DNA of 64,000 nt from Serendipita indica DSM 11827 (Eukaryota > Basidiomycota > Agaricomycetes > Sebacinales > Serendipitaceae), in assembly GCA_910890315.1 (NCBI GenBank), contig CAJVGD010000011.1:434001-498000 (forward strand), in the 5' to 3' direction. Numbering within the stretch: position 1 is the stretch's first letter; the number at the start of each line of letters is the position of its first letter. The notes under the pieces were generated by a model, which worked only from the letters and a program-made list of their open reading frames with translations, ran no database searches and was not told the origin of the DNA. Position numbers and translations under genes: made by a program. This document shows, in pieces, positions 21,698 to 32,697 of the stretch.

Positions 21698-24069
21698 TCG
21701 GAGATTTCTGACTTTCAGTCCTACCAATCTGTTGTTACAAAAGCGAAGTAGCGAAAATTTTATCACTCTATGATCCCGGGTTACTTGGTCTTCGTCGCTG
21801 AACTCATCTAAGCACTAATCTCGGCCGCCACTCGGATGTTTATTTTGACATGCACCCAACCTCAACCACCAAGCCGTCACGGCATGGTCGCTACACGTCA
21901 TGATACGTACCTTGAACCAAGTGCTCGTTCGTCTAGACGCCTGGCAAAGTCAGTGCTTGCTGTTCAATCGGCAGGTGTTGGGCCAGCTACAACAAGAACA
22001 CGGGGAAGCGACCTGAATAAGTACCGTAAAAGGCTCGGATATAGACGAGGAAAGGCATTTCGAGATGAGGAGGTGCTCGACAGGTTGCGAATGATGTGGA
22101 CCATTTATGTTCGAGGCACTCGGTCATCCCATTCACGTCAAAACTCAAGCCACATATCGACTCGATCATCTCAGTTCTCAACCTTCCGAGGTCTTCACAC
22201 TCAAGGTCGGCCTGCACAATTAGCTGATGTGCTTGCCGTCGAGATGCAATCAGTTCTCTCCCAATCCATCTTCAGTTCTAGAAATACAAAACCCAATCTG
22301 GCGAAACGTGCCCATCGTCTTCGTGAGCAGCAACCGCTTCCAGTGGAGAAGCCACTTGTGTTATCTTCCATCCTGGTACGGGCCCCTACCATGAGCAATG
22401 GAACATCGTTAAGATACAGAAATCGTGTACCAAGACTAGGTACAGATGCATCTCTTACAGATTTCGGACGGTCATCGGCCATCAATGCCCGCTTGGAATC
22501 TAGTAGGATACCGAACTTTTCAAGAGTGCCTCTGCCCAGATTTTGCGAGAGAACTTCAAATCCAAGGACGAGATGCATAGCCCCTCGACAGTCTGCAACC
22601 TCTGAGCCCCTCTGGTCGGCGACAGATTCGCTTTTGGCGTCGTTTGGAATACCAGTAGCATCGAACATAGTGCAAATTTTCAGTGGATCCCGCAAAGAGT
22701 CAGTAATCACCACGTTTGATAATGCCGCTCATCGTTATCGGAGTCCTTGCCGAATTACGATGGGAAATCTATTTTGAATCGGATCTATATGACCCCTATG
22801 ATCGTTATGAGCGACGTGAGCAACGGCAAAGCTCCTCACATTGTCCGGAATCAGCACCAAATGCACCGACTGGAAATTACGACAAAGGGATTGTCCACGA
22901 GCAGATTAGACTCAGTAAAAGAATGCAAGAGGTGAAACTGCAGGCACCGTATGACTGGGCTGTGAGTACGCCGCGAGTTGAGGTCAAAATTTGACACTTT
23001 ACAGCCCCTTACGGGCATGCCGATCACAATATTCTATCCGTCGACAATCTGTTCGGAGTCGCCAGTCCAGCGCGGCTATTCGGATGGCTGTTCGTCCCCT
23101 ATCCCGCCAGATCCGCCTAGAGAACACGATAGCGAGTACAACTACTACAATTTGGAGGACCTACTATCGCCGGTTCAACCTCGATCGCTGAATTGCCTCG
23201 TCGTCAAGGATGAATGGCTGCTAGCCCATACTAGTCAAACCCGGGATTTCGAATGGACATGCATCACCCCACGATCCCTCAAAGCGAGAGATGAAAAAAG
23301 GCAAGCTGGATCATTCAATTTCAACAATGATGCTCGCAACACCGACCACATCTTTAGCGGGGCCGCCGCTCGATTTCTTGCAATTCACGAGGGATCCTTG
23401 ATACGTAGTCCAGATTTCGACCAGAAATCACATATAGATCGCATAATTGCTGACATTTGGTCTTGTGACGCGCTTCCTGCACATCGGTGAGTGAGTAAAT
23501 CGGGTTGAAACTGTATTGATCACTCTCAGTGAAATATTACTTCCTCGTTGGCCTCTCAATGCAGAGATAGTTCAACCAGTATTACTGGACATTGCATGCT
23601 CACCGACATGCCAATCACTTAGCTGGTCCAAAAATCATTCTCCAATTCTGATGGCTGCACACTACGGTAGCGCCAAGGACCCGGCTGCCATGGAAATACT
23701 AGCCATGGCATTTCATACTGCAATGGTCATCTTTATACTCTATTATCTCGACACGCGAACGTCTGCTAGCGACCAGATACCATCGTGGATGGTGACACAT
23801 GGGATACTTTTACGAAGCGTGGGCTTGTCGTTCAGGAACACACACCAGTCTATCGATGTCGTGAAGACATCAGCAGACGCCAAAAGGTTTCCCCTGGTTG
23901 GGGAGCTGTGTCTTCGACGATCGTCGTCCAAACTATGGACGTATTCTATAGCTCCTCTTATAGCTCCTTGCAATCCCTCGCTATTCTCTTACGCATAGGC
24001 AGTCGCGCTCGAGAGATTTTACACAAACTGGAGATGTGGAGAGGCTATGACAAAGTACTTAATGTATAG
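21430..24069 (+). repeat. Tandem duplication, unit 1 (MIF 3' end plus orphan gene copy 1)
   Basis: Unit 1 corresponds to unit 2 at 24160-26601. A near-identical stretch (gctgggctcgactcttcgag, continuing through gggatacatgcagc) starts at 21561 here and at 24275 there, an offset of 2,714 bp. Homology continues through the orphan genes, which share start context, intron positions and C-terminal sequence. Protein divergence is substantial outside the MIF segment. Confidence 0.8.
21884..24069 (+). pseudogene. Orphan family copy 1 (probably frameshifted)
   Basis: First of three paralogs; no known family recognised. The start at ATG 21884 (MVATRHDTYLEPS) is preferred because copy 2 starts MVTTRRNTYFEPS in the same context. 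Exon 1 is basic and Ser-rich to about 22.7 kb. The next exon ends at ...APYDWA with GTGAGT, followed by exons 23025-23486 and 23530-24069, at the same places as in copy 2. The last exon carries LPRWPLNAEIVQPVLLDIAC and MAFHTAMVIFILYYLDTR. Around 23808-23812 the frame shifts by one base relative to copy 2; in the shifted frame similarity resumes (LLRIGSRAREILHKLEMW) up to a stop at 24069. Either this copy is broken or the assembly lacks a base. A missed intron is unlikely there. Confidence 0.7.
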
Positions 24070-24159
24070 AATAGTGGTGAATATTAAAATGAATATATAG
24101 AATTACTTTGTTTCTTTCGATAGCACAGATTATTCCTAATCCAGCTGAGCTGACGGATT

Positions 24160-24411
24160 GGCGGGTTTGGGCTGACGGAGAAGTGCCCTTCGGTTTCTAT
24201 ATCTGTTATAGAGATAATTGATGCGCGTGTATCATCAGTACAAATGTGAGTCTAGAAACCGGTTACAGGACAAGGCTGGGCTCGACTCTTCGAGGGGATA
24301 CATGCAGCTCACTGACCCTACCGCAGTTCGTACTGGGTAAGTATTCTCAATCGATTTGGGCTCCTCTTCGGTCGTTACAGATACCGTGGCACTGTATTCA
24401 CTCGGTTGTAG
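24160..24411 (+). pseudogene. Truncated MIF-like tautomerase fragment
   Basis: Duplicate of only the last three exons of the tautomerase gene. Recognisable pieces are GLTEKCPSVSISVIEI, DKAGLDSSRGYMQLTDPTA and the final exon YRGTVFTRL plus stop. There is no counterpart of the first exons, so catalytic Pro1 is missing. The internal donor that reads GTGCGT in the intact gene is altered (ATGCGC). It lies just upstream of orphan copy 2, as the intact gene lies upstream of copy 1, so both were copied together. Confidence 0.8.
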
Positions 24412-24593
24412 AGATGCCCCGGTTCTTTGCCCAACGGTTTGTAATTTCAAAAGTGATACCAAGAAGTTCTTATCACTCATCTATGCTTTCAAGTAATTGA
24501 CTGGTCATCCTCCTGAACTGAATAGACCGTCACCCCGAAATGGGATGTTTGTTCCCGACTTGCACCCGACTTCGACCACCCGGTCATCACAAC

Positions 24594-26601
24594 ATGGTCA
24601 CAACACGCCGGAATACGTATTTTGAACCGAGTCCTCGCTCACCTAAACATGCAGCAGCATCAATTGATGATTCTCGAAGGGAGGTTAGCGGGTCAGTTCT
24701 CTCTGGGGCGCGGGAGATCGAACAGAGAATAAAAAAATATCATGAGAAACTCGCGCAGAGGCGAGCAAGGGCTCTGGAAAATGAGAAGAAGTTGCGAAGC
24801 AACTTGAGAACAACGTGGACCGCCTATCTTCGAGATACTAGACCGACGCGACGAAAATTCGGGCCTAAAGAGCCAGCTCTTCCGCCCTCAGTTGTCCAAG
24901 CTCGTCGCCCTCCACGACCAATTGCCCTCCCGGCAATATCATCGTCCCGTCGACGTCCTTTGGCCCGAAGCGAAGCCGAGAGAGAGAACCAAGAACAGAG
25001 GGGATCGCAACGGAGAACCCGGTATATACCATCACACCGTCAGCCTCCTTTAGTAGCTTTGCCGCCATCACTACCGACAATTGAAGATCTGGATATCTTA
25101 ACGTTGCCCGACCTCAATCAGAAGCAGCCTCTGTCGAAGTGAGTGGGCTATTTATCACATCTGCTCATCTAACTTGGAATGGCATCGAAGGGCTTTAAGC
25201 CAGCTCAGATGGAGTATTGATTTGAGTGGCTCTCGCATTAGATTTCCGATACGCAATGAGACTGCAAGATCTCCAACAAGCCTGCCAGGACCACTCGACC
25301 AGTCCCGCCCCCCTGCCGAATACGATGACGACCTCATTCGAGAAACAATACGAGTGGGTTATCGATTTCAGGATGCGCCCCTCCAGGTGCCTTCAAACTG
25401 GACGGTGAGTCTGCTGATTTACTTCGAGTTACCCTCAACATTCCTTAGCCCATCTGCCAAGTACCACTGGATAAATTTACTGCTGGAACAATCATCTCTG
25501 AACCCAACCGACGAGGTTATGCGTGGTCGGACTTGGAAGACCAGGACACCCCCCAAGCTAAAAACCGAAGTTTATGGGACAATTACAGTGTGGAATCAAC
25601 AGAAGCGGATCGAGATACAGATATAAGCACGGATCTAAGCCTACAGTTGACTCGGGCAGAAGAGGTCTCACTGCATTACCATCCTTCAGAAACCAAGAAA
25701 CTCGAAGCCATCCACGACTGGCAACTTGGGCGGTTTGTACTATTTACAAGGTTTTACTGGACCTGCATGACTCCGAATACTCTCAGTGAGAGAGACACCC
25801 AGCGACACACAGGTGCCTTCCATTACAACGATTCTTCGAGAAATACAGATTGCAGGTTCAGCAACGCGGGTAGTCGACTTTTGCTCTTCCGAACGATGGA
25901 CATGAGAGACAGATCCGAAGTTCATCTACGCTCTTATATAGCGCGAGTTATCTCGGACGTTTGGTCGACAGACGTTTTACCCACCTACCGGTAAGATTGA
26001 CTTGACGTGACTCCTGATCTTAACTGATAGTCCTAGTTCATTACCATTACCGCGATGGCCGCTGAAACCTGAAATTCTCCTGCCGCTCACCGTCGATATT
26101 GCCTGTATCCCGACCTCACAAGCTCTCCCTTGGCATTCAAGCTTCGCCCCGGTGCTTATGGCAGCCCATGGCGGACAAATCGCCAGTCTAATAGCTGCAG
26201 AAACATTGGCAGTGTCATTTCACACGGCGATGATACTTTTTATTCTCTACTACCTGGACACTCGAAAGGCGGCGAGTGACAAATTACCCTCCTGGATGGT
26301 GCTATATGGCGTAATCTTTGATCACAACGGGTTTCAAGTCCAACGATACTATCCCGTCTACGTGCAGGTGGAGGATGACCGGTCAGAAGGATGGGGCGCT
26401 GCGTCGTATCCTGCATCAACGATTCCTTCGTCGGTGTTCGAGGCGCAATCTCGGACTCGGTCCCAAGCCGCTGCGACTCTTCTCCGCATCAGTAGTCATG
26501 CACGGTTTGTTATGAGTCAATTAGCGGCTTGGGATGGCTACAGTAGGATATTAGGTTGTCGTTTGCCAGCCCCGCTCGAAGAAGATGCGTCGAAACGTTG
26601 A
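24594..26601 (+). CDS. Orphan family copy 2, intact
   Basis: Four exons: 24594-25138, about 25211-25404, 25450-25991 and 26037-26601; all junctions keep phase. Starts MVTTRRNTYFEPSPRSPK. The N-terminal exon has a charged helical stretch (ALENEKKLRSNLRTTWTAYL) and a Pro/Arg-rich linker. Later exons hold FYWTCMTPNTLSERD, then the family core LPRWPLKPEILLPLTVDIAC, SFHTAMILFILYYLDTRKA, LPSWMVLYGVIFDHNGFQV and LLRISSHARFVMSQLAAWDG. The Phe/Leu-rich segment looks like a buried core helix/strand rather than a certain membrane span. At the position of the E-C-K found in copy 3 it has MAAHGG. Function unknown; intact frame and canonical introns suggest it is expressed. Confidence 0.7.
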
Positions 26602-26671
26602 GAATAATGTATCTAACAACTTATGTATATACAGCTGGGGTAATGTTACCGGTTGTACTTCATATTACATT

Positions 26672-28979
26672 CTAACGACGTTGTCGCTTGTCCAGCTCGA
26701 TACTTTTGGCGATAGGTTCCAACACTTTCTTTGCCCTTTCCCACTGTTGAAGCTGCTCCAGCACAAAGAGTGAATGGCTTCGAATCCGATAAAGCGCACT
26801 GAGCAACCGGCATCTCCTCCTCCCATCTCTAAAAGCACTCGGAAAGGTATAGAGCTCAGAGGATACAAAATGCCACCGAGGAATTGCTGTATCTTTGTCC
26901 GGTCTGTATGCCGGATGGTGCGAGTAGACCATAACATTCTTCTCAGTGTAACCAATCCCATAGAGAAAGAGCCACGGTGGTAATGGATCACGGGTGTTGG
27001 CTCGATTATCCAAGTAGTATAGCACCAGGATTACCAGAGTCCCGTGGAAAGCAGAAGCAAGCTGAGCAGGAACGTCCCATTCGTCGTACTTGTGAGAAGG
27101 CTTGCATTCACCGGCGAAGAAAACTGGCATAAGCTTCTCATTTCCCCAATCGAGCGTATTGATATCCGCTCGATTGTAGATATCGGGCGAAGGGTCTGTA
27201 CCAAATGCCCTAAGCAAAGGGGGAAAGGGTAGCGGCTGATTACTGCAGTCAATGAGTAACTGGTTGGACGTGTTCAAATACTCACTGTCGATCCATCATT
27301 CCTTTTCCAGCAAATACACCCCTCAATTTACCACCAACCGTTTTCTCTATCTCTCCTTCCGAGATCTTGTCTGGCCCAGAAACGTCAGGAGGAAGGAAGC
27401 TGAGAAATTCCCTAATGACATGCGCAGGGTATAGCGACCTGTCCTGTGTGCCAAGGTTAAAGGCAGGGTTTCCGCAGCGGATTTTTTTGTCCTTGCGTTC
27501 GATCTCTTCCAGTCTTTCAACTATCCAATCCTTTCCTTTCCTCATTTCTAGTTCCATGGTTTCCAATTTGGCGAACAGGTCGTTTTGAGCTACCCAGTCC
27601 GAGTAGGGTCTGTTCAGGGTGTCAACCTCGAAGGCGAATTGATTTGCCATCTGTTGCTTCTCTTTCTCGGTTTTGGCCATTGATAAGTCAAACTTGCTAA
27701 GGAGCTCTCTATATAGCACATCCCGCTCGTCACTTGAAGGTTGGCTTGTCCCACTGTCGTCCCCAGCGGTCGACTTCCACATTGGTTCTGGCGGCGAGCT
27801 GGTAGAATCTGAAGCGTAGGAATATCTGGGCTTTGCCTCTTGTGGTTTCCTGGGTTTTGGATTCATATATTGTGCAAAATTGTCAGGGATCTCAAAAAAA
27901 CGAAGCTGGGGTTGCGCCGGGCCTACCTGTGATGTAGATTAGACAAATGAAAAGCAATTCCTCGCACTTACCTCCCATTCTTTAGGTAAAACGAGCAGCT
28001 GATTCGCGAAACGATGATGCTCTTGGTCTAGATAACGTATGATCCGGTAGTCGAGCTCCACCGGCCCAGACTCGTATTGAAGCTCAGGTAGCTCATCAAG
28101 GTCAATCGTTTGTTCTCGTGGCGAGTAGCGGTATTTTGATCGGTAGATATGGCGTTCGGTTCCCTCAACAGGTTGCGCATCGACTACATAACGGAACCTC
28201 CAGAGGCCATAAAAAGCGAGTGTATCTTGAGTAAATAACCTTATATAGTCAGTGGCGTGATCAAATGGTGGAGGAAGCCATACGATGGTGTAAGATATTT
28301 TTTGTCCTTTGGTTCTTCGTAAGTCGGATGCCCAGGATTATCTTGAGTCTGGGTTTGGTTTCCAATGATGATATCAGACAATTCACCGGCGTGGATAGTA
28401 GATGCAGTACGTGTAGACGAGTCTATGCTAGGAGGAGGAAGTGTGCCCCCAAGGGATGTGTTGGATGATTCGAATGAGCGAGTATCACTATGGATGGCAG
28501 ATTGGCCTCCTGCAGAGCGTTTTTTTCTTTTAGAATTCTGATCTATCGAGGCTCTCTGTGGCTTGTGAATTGGTATCCGGTGGGTGAAACAAGGGAGTCG
28601 TTTGTTTCTCATAAATTGATGATATGGATCGGTTGGTATCCTGGGATTCGCAGCCCCCAGAGCAGAAATGCCGCCGGCTATATCCGGTTTGGGGGATTTG
28701 GGATTCCTGAGAGATGGTTCCGGTGATGGGTTGCTTCTTTTGCGATTCGAACGGGCGCTACTTGATACGCTCGAGTTCACAGCAGCACCTTCTGTGACGG
28801 GCTCTATAACCTTTCCTAAGGGTTGGTTGGCTAAAATACCATATAAAGGGCGACATGATGGAGATGGCGTTCAGCGAGCAAAGTCGGAAGAGGAAAATCA
28901 GATTCAGGCTTTCGATGCCTTTGATGTAGCACTGACCGGCACGATTCCTGCTCCGACCTGGCCTACTGGGTTGGGACAT
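26672..28979 (-). CDS. Orphan family copy 3, inverted; possible PD-(D/E)XK-like domain
   Basis: Convergent with copy 2 (70 bp apart). A plausible start is ATG 28979 (MSQPSRP), spliced over 28957-28831 to NQPLGKVIEPVTEG; this first junction is uncertain. A Ser/Pro-rich basic region follows, then YIRLFTQDTLAFYGLWRFRY, an exon ending KEWE/GTAAGT near 27971, and a helical segment (LETMELEMRKGKDWIVERLE). The last junction (donor near 27288) gives DRHNQPLPFPPLLRAFG. The final exon contains ADINTLDWGNEKLMPVFFAGECK, shown here as ADINTLDW then LMPVFFAGECK, followed by ASAFHGTLVILVLYYLDNR and YRIRSHSLFVLEQLQQWE. It aligns with copies 1 and 2 over the last ~200 residues only. D...E-x-K after a helix with Glu recalls PD-(D/E)XK nucleases; this is inference. 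Confidence 0.6.
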
Positions 28980-30292
28980 AGTGATGGGTCTGTGAGTGAT
29001 GGGCGAGAAACAGCCTCGTTTTTATAGACTGTGACCGTTTAATAGACTCTACAAGTCCAATTTGGAAAGCCAAACGTTCATCGGGGGACAAACGCCCATC
29101 TGGGATGCCGCACAGATAACTTGGGTATGTGGCTATGAAGGCCACGCCATCCAGGTTGCGCTTAAATATCAATCGGGGGAGTAATCAAAGTGCGTTTAGT
29201 ATCGTTCGCCGTTTTTATAGGACATAAACGCGTTAGACTATTCCTGCCTCGTTTCTCAAGCCTTCACACACATACGGGCCACAACCATCACACAAGGGAG
29301 CTCATTTGAATATCTATGGGTTAAAAGGCAGCAAATCGAAGTAACATAATTATTGACTGACAGCGATCGCCGCATCCCAGCGTCATCGCAGAGGCGAACA
29401 ACAAGTGCTTTACCGAGTTGTTTCACGGCCACATCTATCTCAGGGCAGTCAATATTGCATGCATTGACGATGTATAATATGTCTGGCATCTTCTCGTCAG
29501 CCGCCCGCGCGCAAGACTGAGATATACACACCATTCGTGTATGCATTGCGGATTAAAGCGGCATAAGGAAGTCCTTGAACACTTATAGATTTATCACTTG
29601 TGACTAATTGTGATTGGTTCCCGACGACGCCCATCTGCAAGCGATCGAATGTGAGACTGGCCCCTTGTTCGCCTCATTACCAGATGCAGCCTGCGGGTAT
29701 AAAGTGTCTTATTCACTGATTTAGGGACAGGCGATGATGCCTGCGACCAGCGTCAGCCCGCGCTCGATCAAGTTTCCGCTTTCGAGCCAGAGGAACACAT
29801 GTCCCAGCAGAAATATACCTATAATAGGTGATATAGTCCAAGAATATGGTAACTGGATACTGAACCGGATCAGGATGCGAAGCGAACCAGCCGCTCGCCT
29901 CACGAAGGAGAATGGGCTTACTCTCATTGATACATATGGATCATAGAAGGTACCCTAGATCCTGTTTCTATGATATGCCTGCTCTGGGCTTCGTTTTAGT
30001 TCTCCCACCCTTTGCCACTTCGATGTCCACCGTTTCCTTTCGAGTAGAAGTCTTATGTGCTTTGATTGAGGTTCACTGAATACAGTACTGCTGGTGATGA
30101 TAGATAGAACTGTCCAGGCGACGCAAGAGGAATGAGCCTGTCCGACAAGAAGCACCTCCTGCGGCTCTAGAACGGAAAAATTCTTCTTTATGTCATTTCT
30201 TACCAATTTTTATCCTAGTCCGAATTGGTCAGCATCCCTTGCCGCTTTCCTCTGCCACCTATACCCATCGACGGTGCTCGGGACCAGCAGAA
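28980..30292. other. Poorly resolved intergenic region with weak minus-strand frames
   Basis: About 1.3 kb without a recognisable gene. The minus strand has an open piece 30206-29955 (MVRNDIKKNFSVLEPQEVLL) that could splice to 29927-29721, which has a hydrophobic span (SPIIGIFLLGHVFLWLE). Further pieces lie at 29637-29550 (GLPYAALIRNAYTN), 29546-29256 (DILYIVNACNIDCPEIDV) and 29172-28963. They could be one or two small membrane or orphan genes, or decayed sequence. No family is recognised and splice sites are not convincing, so I call no CDS. Confidence 0.35.
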
Positions 30293-31548
30293 ATGACTCT
30301 TCTTCCTATTGTCTATGCATGCGACAACTTTCAGATCCAGGCGAGCTCCGAAAGTCTCACTCCTTTTTACGTTCACGTCCCTCCTCGACCAAACGAGCCA
30401 ATAATCGGACTTCTACGTGACTCTATCCTTCGTGAACTAGAAAATTACAATGAGTCTCTTACATCAGAAGGCTTAGAACCAATATGGAACATCATCTCAT
30501 CCGATCCTTTACGAGAGACGAGTTCTAGGGTCACGGGTGCTTTCGGCAAGAATTCGACAAAGATGGTCGGATTCTCATCGTCGCTTTCCACGCCCGAATC
30601 TCGCTCGGAAGCCATAAAAGTGATGTGCGAGCGATGGCATCGCACAGCGGCGCCGTTTGGAGATCTGATTGCCGGCAAAATGTGGCGCAACGAGCTCTAT
30701 CCAATCTATTCTCATCCATTCGTAGTCGACGCAAGTACTGAAGCGTTTGCAATGGAGCGTGCGGCGACGCCACTGTTTGGTGTGGTGACTTATGGTGTGC
30801 ATCTAACGATGTACACATCGGATTATCGGATCTGGATACCGAGAAGGGCCAAGACGAAGCAGACGTACGTACCCTAGTCGTCTAAGAGGGCATCTATGAA
30901 CTCATTTCGACATAGATTCGGCGGAATGCTGGATAACACAGTCGCAGGCGGGATCCCCCGAGGGTACACTGCGTACGACAGTATGGTCAAGGAATGCATG
31001 GAAGAGGCGTCTCTACCCGAGCACGTCGTCACGCCACATATCAAGCCGGCGGGCGCTGTTAGCTACTTCTATCAGTATGCCAACTCGCGGATCGGAGCGG
31101 ATTCTGACTTTTTACAGAACCAAAAAGGGCTGGTTACAGCCCGAAGTCGAGTGAGTGATGTCCGCGTTTAGGCGAGCAAGTGGCTGATGTCGGAAGATAT
31201 GTATACGACTTATTGGTCCCGGCAGGTCAAGAAGATTCTGTAGACTTTACACCCAAACCATTCGATGGTGAAGCCGAGTCGTTTGATGCAAGTTTTCCTT
31301 GATCAGCCGAGAGGGTCCTCACCTCCCGATAGCTCCTCCCGATGGATGTAGTCCGCGAAAAGATGCTTGCAGGCGAATTCAAGCCGAACTGTGCACTCGG
31401 TACGTAGGAGCTATGAGATTTCATCGCTTCTCATGGTCATAGTGGTGCTTGATTTCATGGTCCGCCATGGGTTCGTCACGGCTGAAAACGAGCCAAACTT
31501 GTTGGAGATTCTGAGCCGAATGCACGGTTCATTTGGATATGCATAGCC
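30293..31548 (+). CDS. DUF4743/Nudix hydrolase (YJR142W/thiamine-pyrophosphokinase-related)
   Basis: Six exons with short introns. The first (ATG 30293) holds the DUF4743 part: VYACDNFQIQ, IGLLRDSILRELENYNE, CERWHRTAAPFGDLIAGKMW, then RNELYPIYSHPF and GVVTYGVHLTMYTSDYRIW. Splicing to 30950 gives DNTVAGGIPRGYTAYDSMV and KECMEEASL, the Nudix box in the variant usual for this subfamily (K where the canonical box has R). Later exons give KAAGAVSYFY-like, YVYDLLVPAGQ, LLPMDVVREKMLAGEFKPNC and LDFMVRHGFVTAENEPN. The intron 31288-31332 begins with GC (GAT/GCAAGT) and keeps phase. Relatives in yeast and plants hydrolyse damaged (oxo/oxy) thiamine diphosphates, so metabolite repair is the likely role. 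Cytosolic or mitochondrial location cannot be told. Confidence 0.87.
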
Positions 31549-31604
31549 AAGATGTATTTACATTTCACCACACTCTGGATGGATGTCAATATCGATGGGA
31601 TCGT

Positions 31605-32496
31605 TTAAGAAAGAAGCTGACCAGTAATCTTTACTGCAAGCTTCGGTCGGTTATTTGGTCCTGTTGGAACGTGTTCAATCTTGCGAACGGTCAGCATGCC
31701 GTCAATGACACGTCCAAAGACGGTGTGTTTGCCATCCAGAAAGTCTGCTGGAGCCGTTGTGATAAAGAACTAGGGGATATAAGTCTATGATCCCTTTGGT
31801 TGGTGTAATAGTACCTGACATCCGTTGGTGTTCGGGCCCGAGTTTGCCTGCGCAGATTTAAGGAGGTGTAGACATGATTAGTGTTAGCGTACCATGGACA
31901 GCAGACCCGGTTCACTGTGCTTGACTTTAAAGTTTTCGTCCTGCAACTCTTTAGCATACGAATAGAGCAGGCGTCGTACTCACATCAAACTTTTCGCCAT
32001 AGATGGAGAACGATCCCGTTCCGTCGCCGTTGAGAAAGTCACCACCTAGATAGCATTGAGGAATGGTCTCGGCGGCAATGAATTCCATACCCTGGCACAT
32101 GAAATTTGGAACGCTGTGGCCTGGTTGAGTCACGAAACGCCTTGCTATCCGAATCCAAGACTCACACTCTGTAGACTTGTAAGCTTTGCTATTGTGCAGC
32201 GGTCGTGCTTACCGGTGGAATGTGCAGTTTTTGTATCCCTGAGGACGACCGTTGACCCTATTACTGCGTCAAGTTTACTCCAAAGATCCACAACCATCTG
32301 CACCTGTATTCTCCTGTACATAGCTGTCTAAAGTTCTCCGCGGTTCTGGTGATATATTGATCAGTAGGTTGTCCGAAGAAGGCGGTTGGTTTTACTTTGG
32401 GACAATGTCTGAGAAGAGTTCCATTTTTATCCTGCCAGCTGGTGTTTCTCCAATGTTAATGTCCATAAAGACGATTGGACGGGTTGTGGCTGCCAT
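31605..32496 (-). CDS. Cyclophilin-type peptidyl-prolyl isomerase, PPIH-like
   Basis: Multi-exon gene from ATG 32496 ([20 protein letters not shown]) to TAA at 31607-31605. Pieces in order: [95 protein letters not shown] and the PPIH-like ending [17 protein letters not shown]. The active-site FHR, QGGDF, Q-F-F and the His of DGKHTVFG are present. PPIH (USA-CyP) binds the U4/U6.U5 tri-snRNP and catalyses proline isomerisation. With the junction I chose, the loop FHR-V-PNF is one residue shorter than in CypA, so the exact acceptor may be off. Head to head with STS1, 201 bp apart. Confidence 0.85.
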
Positions 32497-32697
32497 GGTG
32501 GATGCGGGTAACAGGCAATCACCACTTCGGCCAAAGCTTGGAGCTTGACCACATTTCACGGCCGCGTCGAAAATATCCAGGAAATTGATACACGCCCAGG
32601 ATAGAATATCCAACGTAGAGGAAACTCGACCAACTACCCTGAAACTGCAATCTTACTCAGTTGGTCAGCCGCAGAAACGGAAACGCGTGTGTCGACG

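Larger units (their letters stand above)
24160..26601 (+). repeat. Tandem duplication, unit 2
   Basis: Second copy of the unit described at 21430-24069: truncated tautomerase 3' end followed by orphan gene copy 2. The intergenic spacers between tautomerase end and orphan start also align (about 187 and 183 bp). Confidence 0.78.

Noticed and set aside
21836-21883. Upstream ATG for orphan copy 1
   Set aside because: Copy 2 carries an insertion/deletion there, so the frame is not conserved, while MVxTR start is.
29256-29546. Minus-strand frame DILYIVNACNIDCPEIDV as another tautomerase copy
   Set aside because: The resemblance is limited to a few residues near the start and lacks the conserved MIF blocks.
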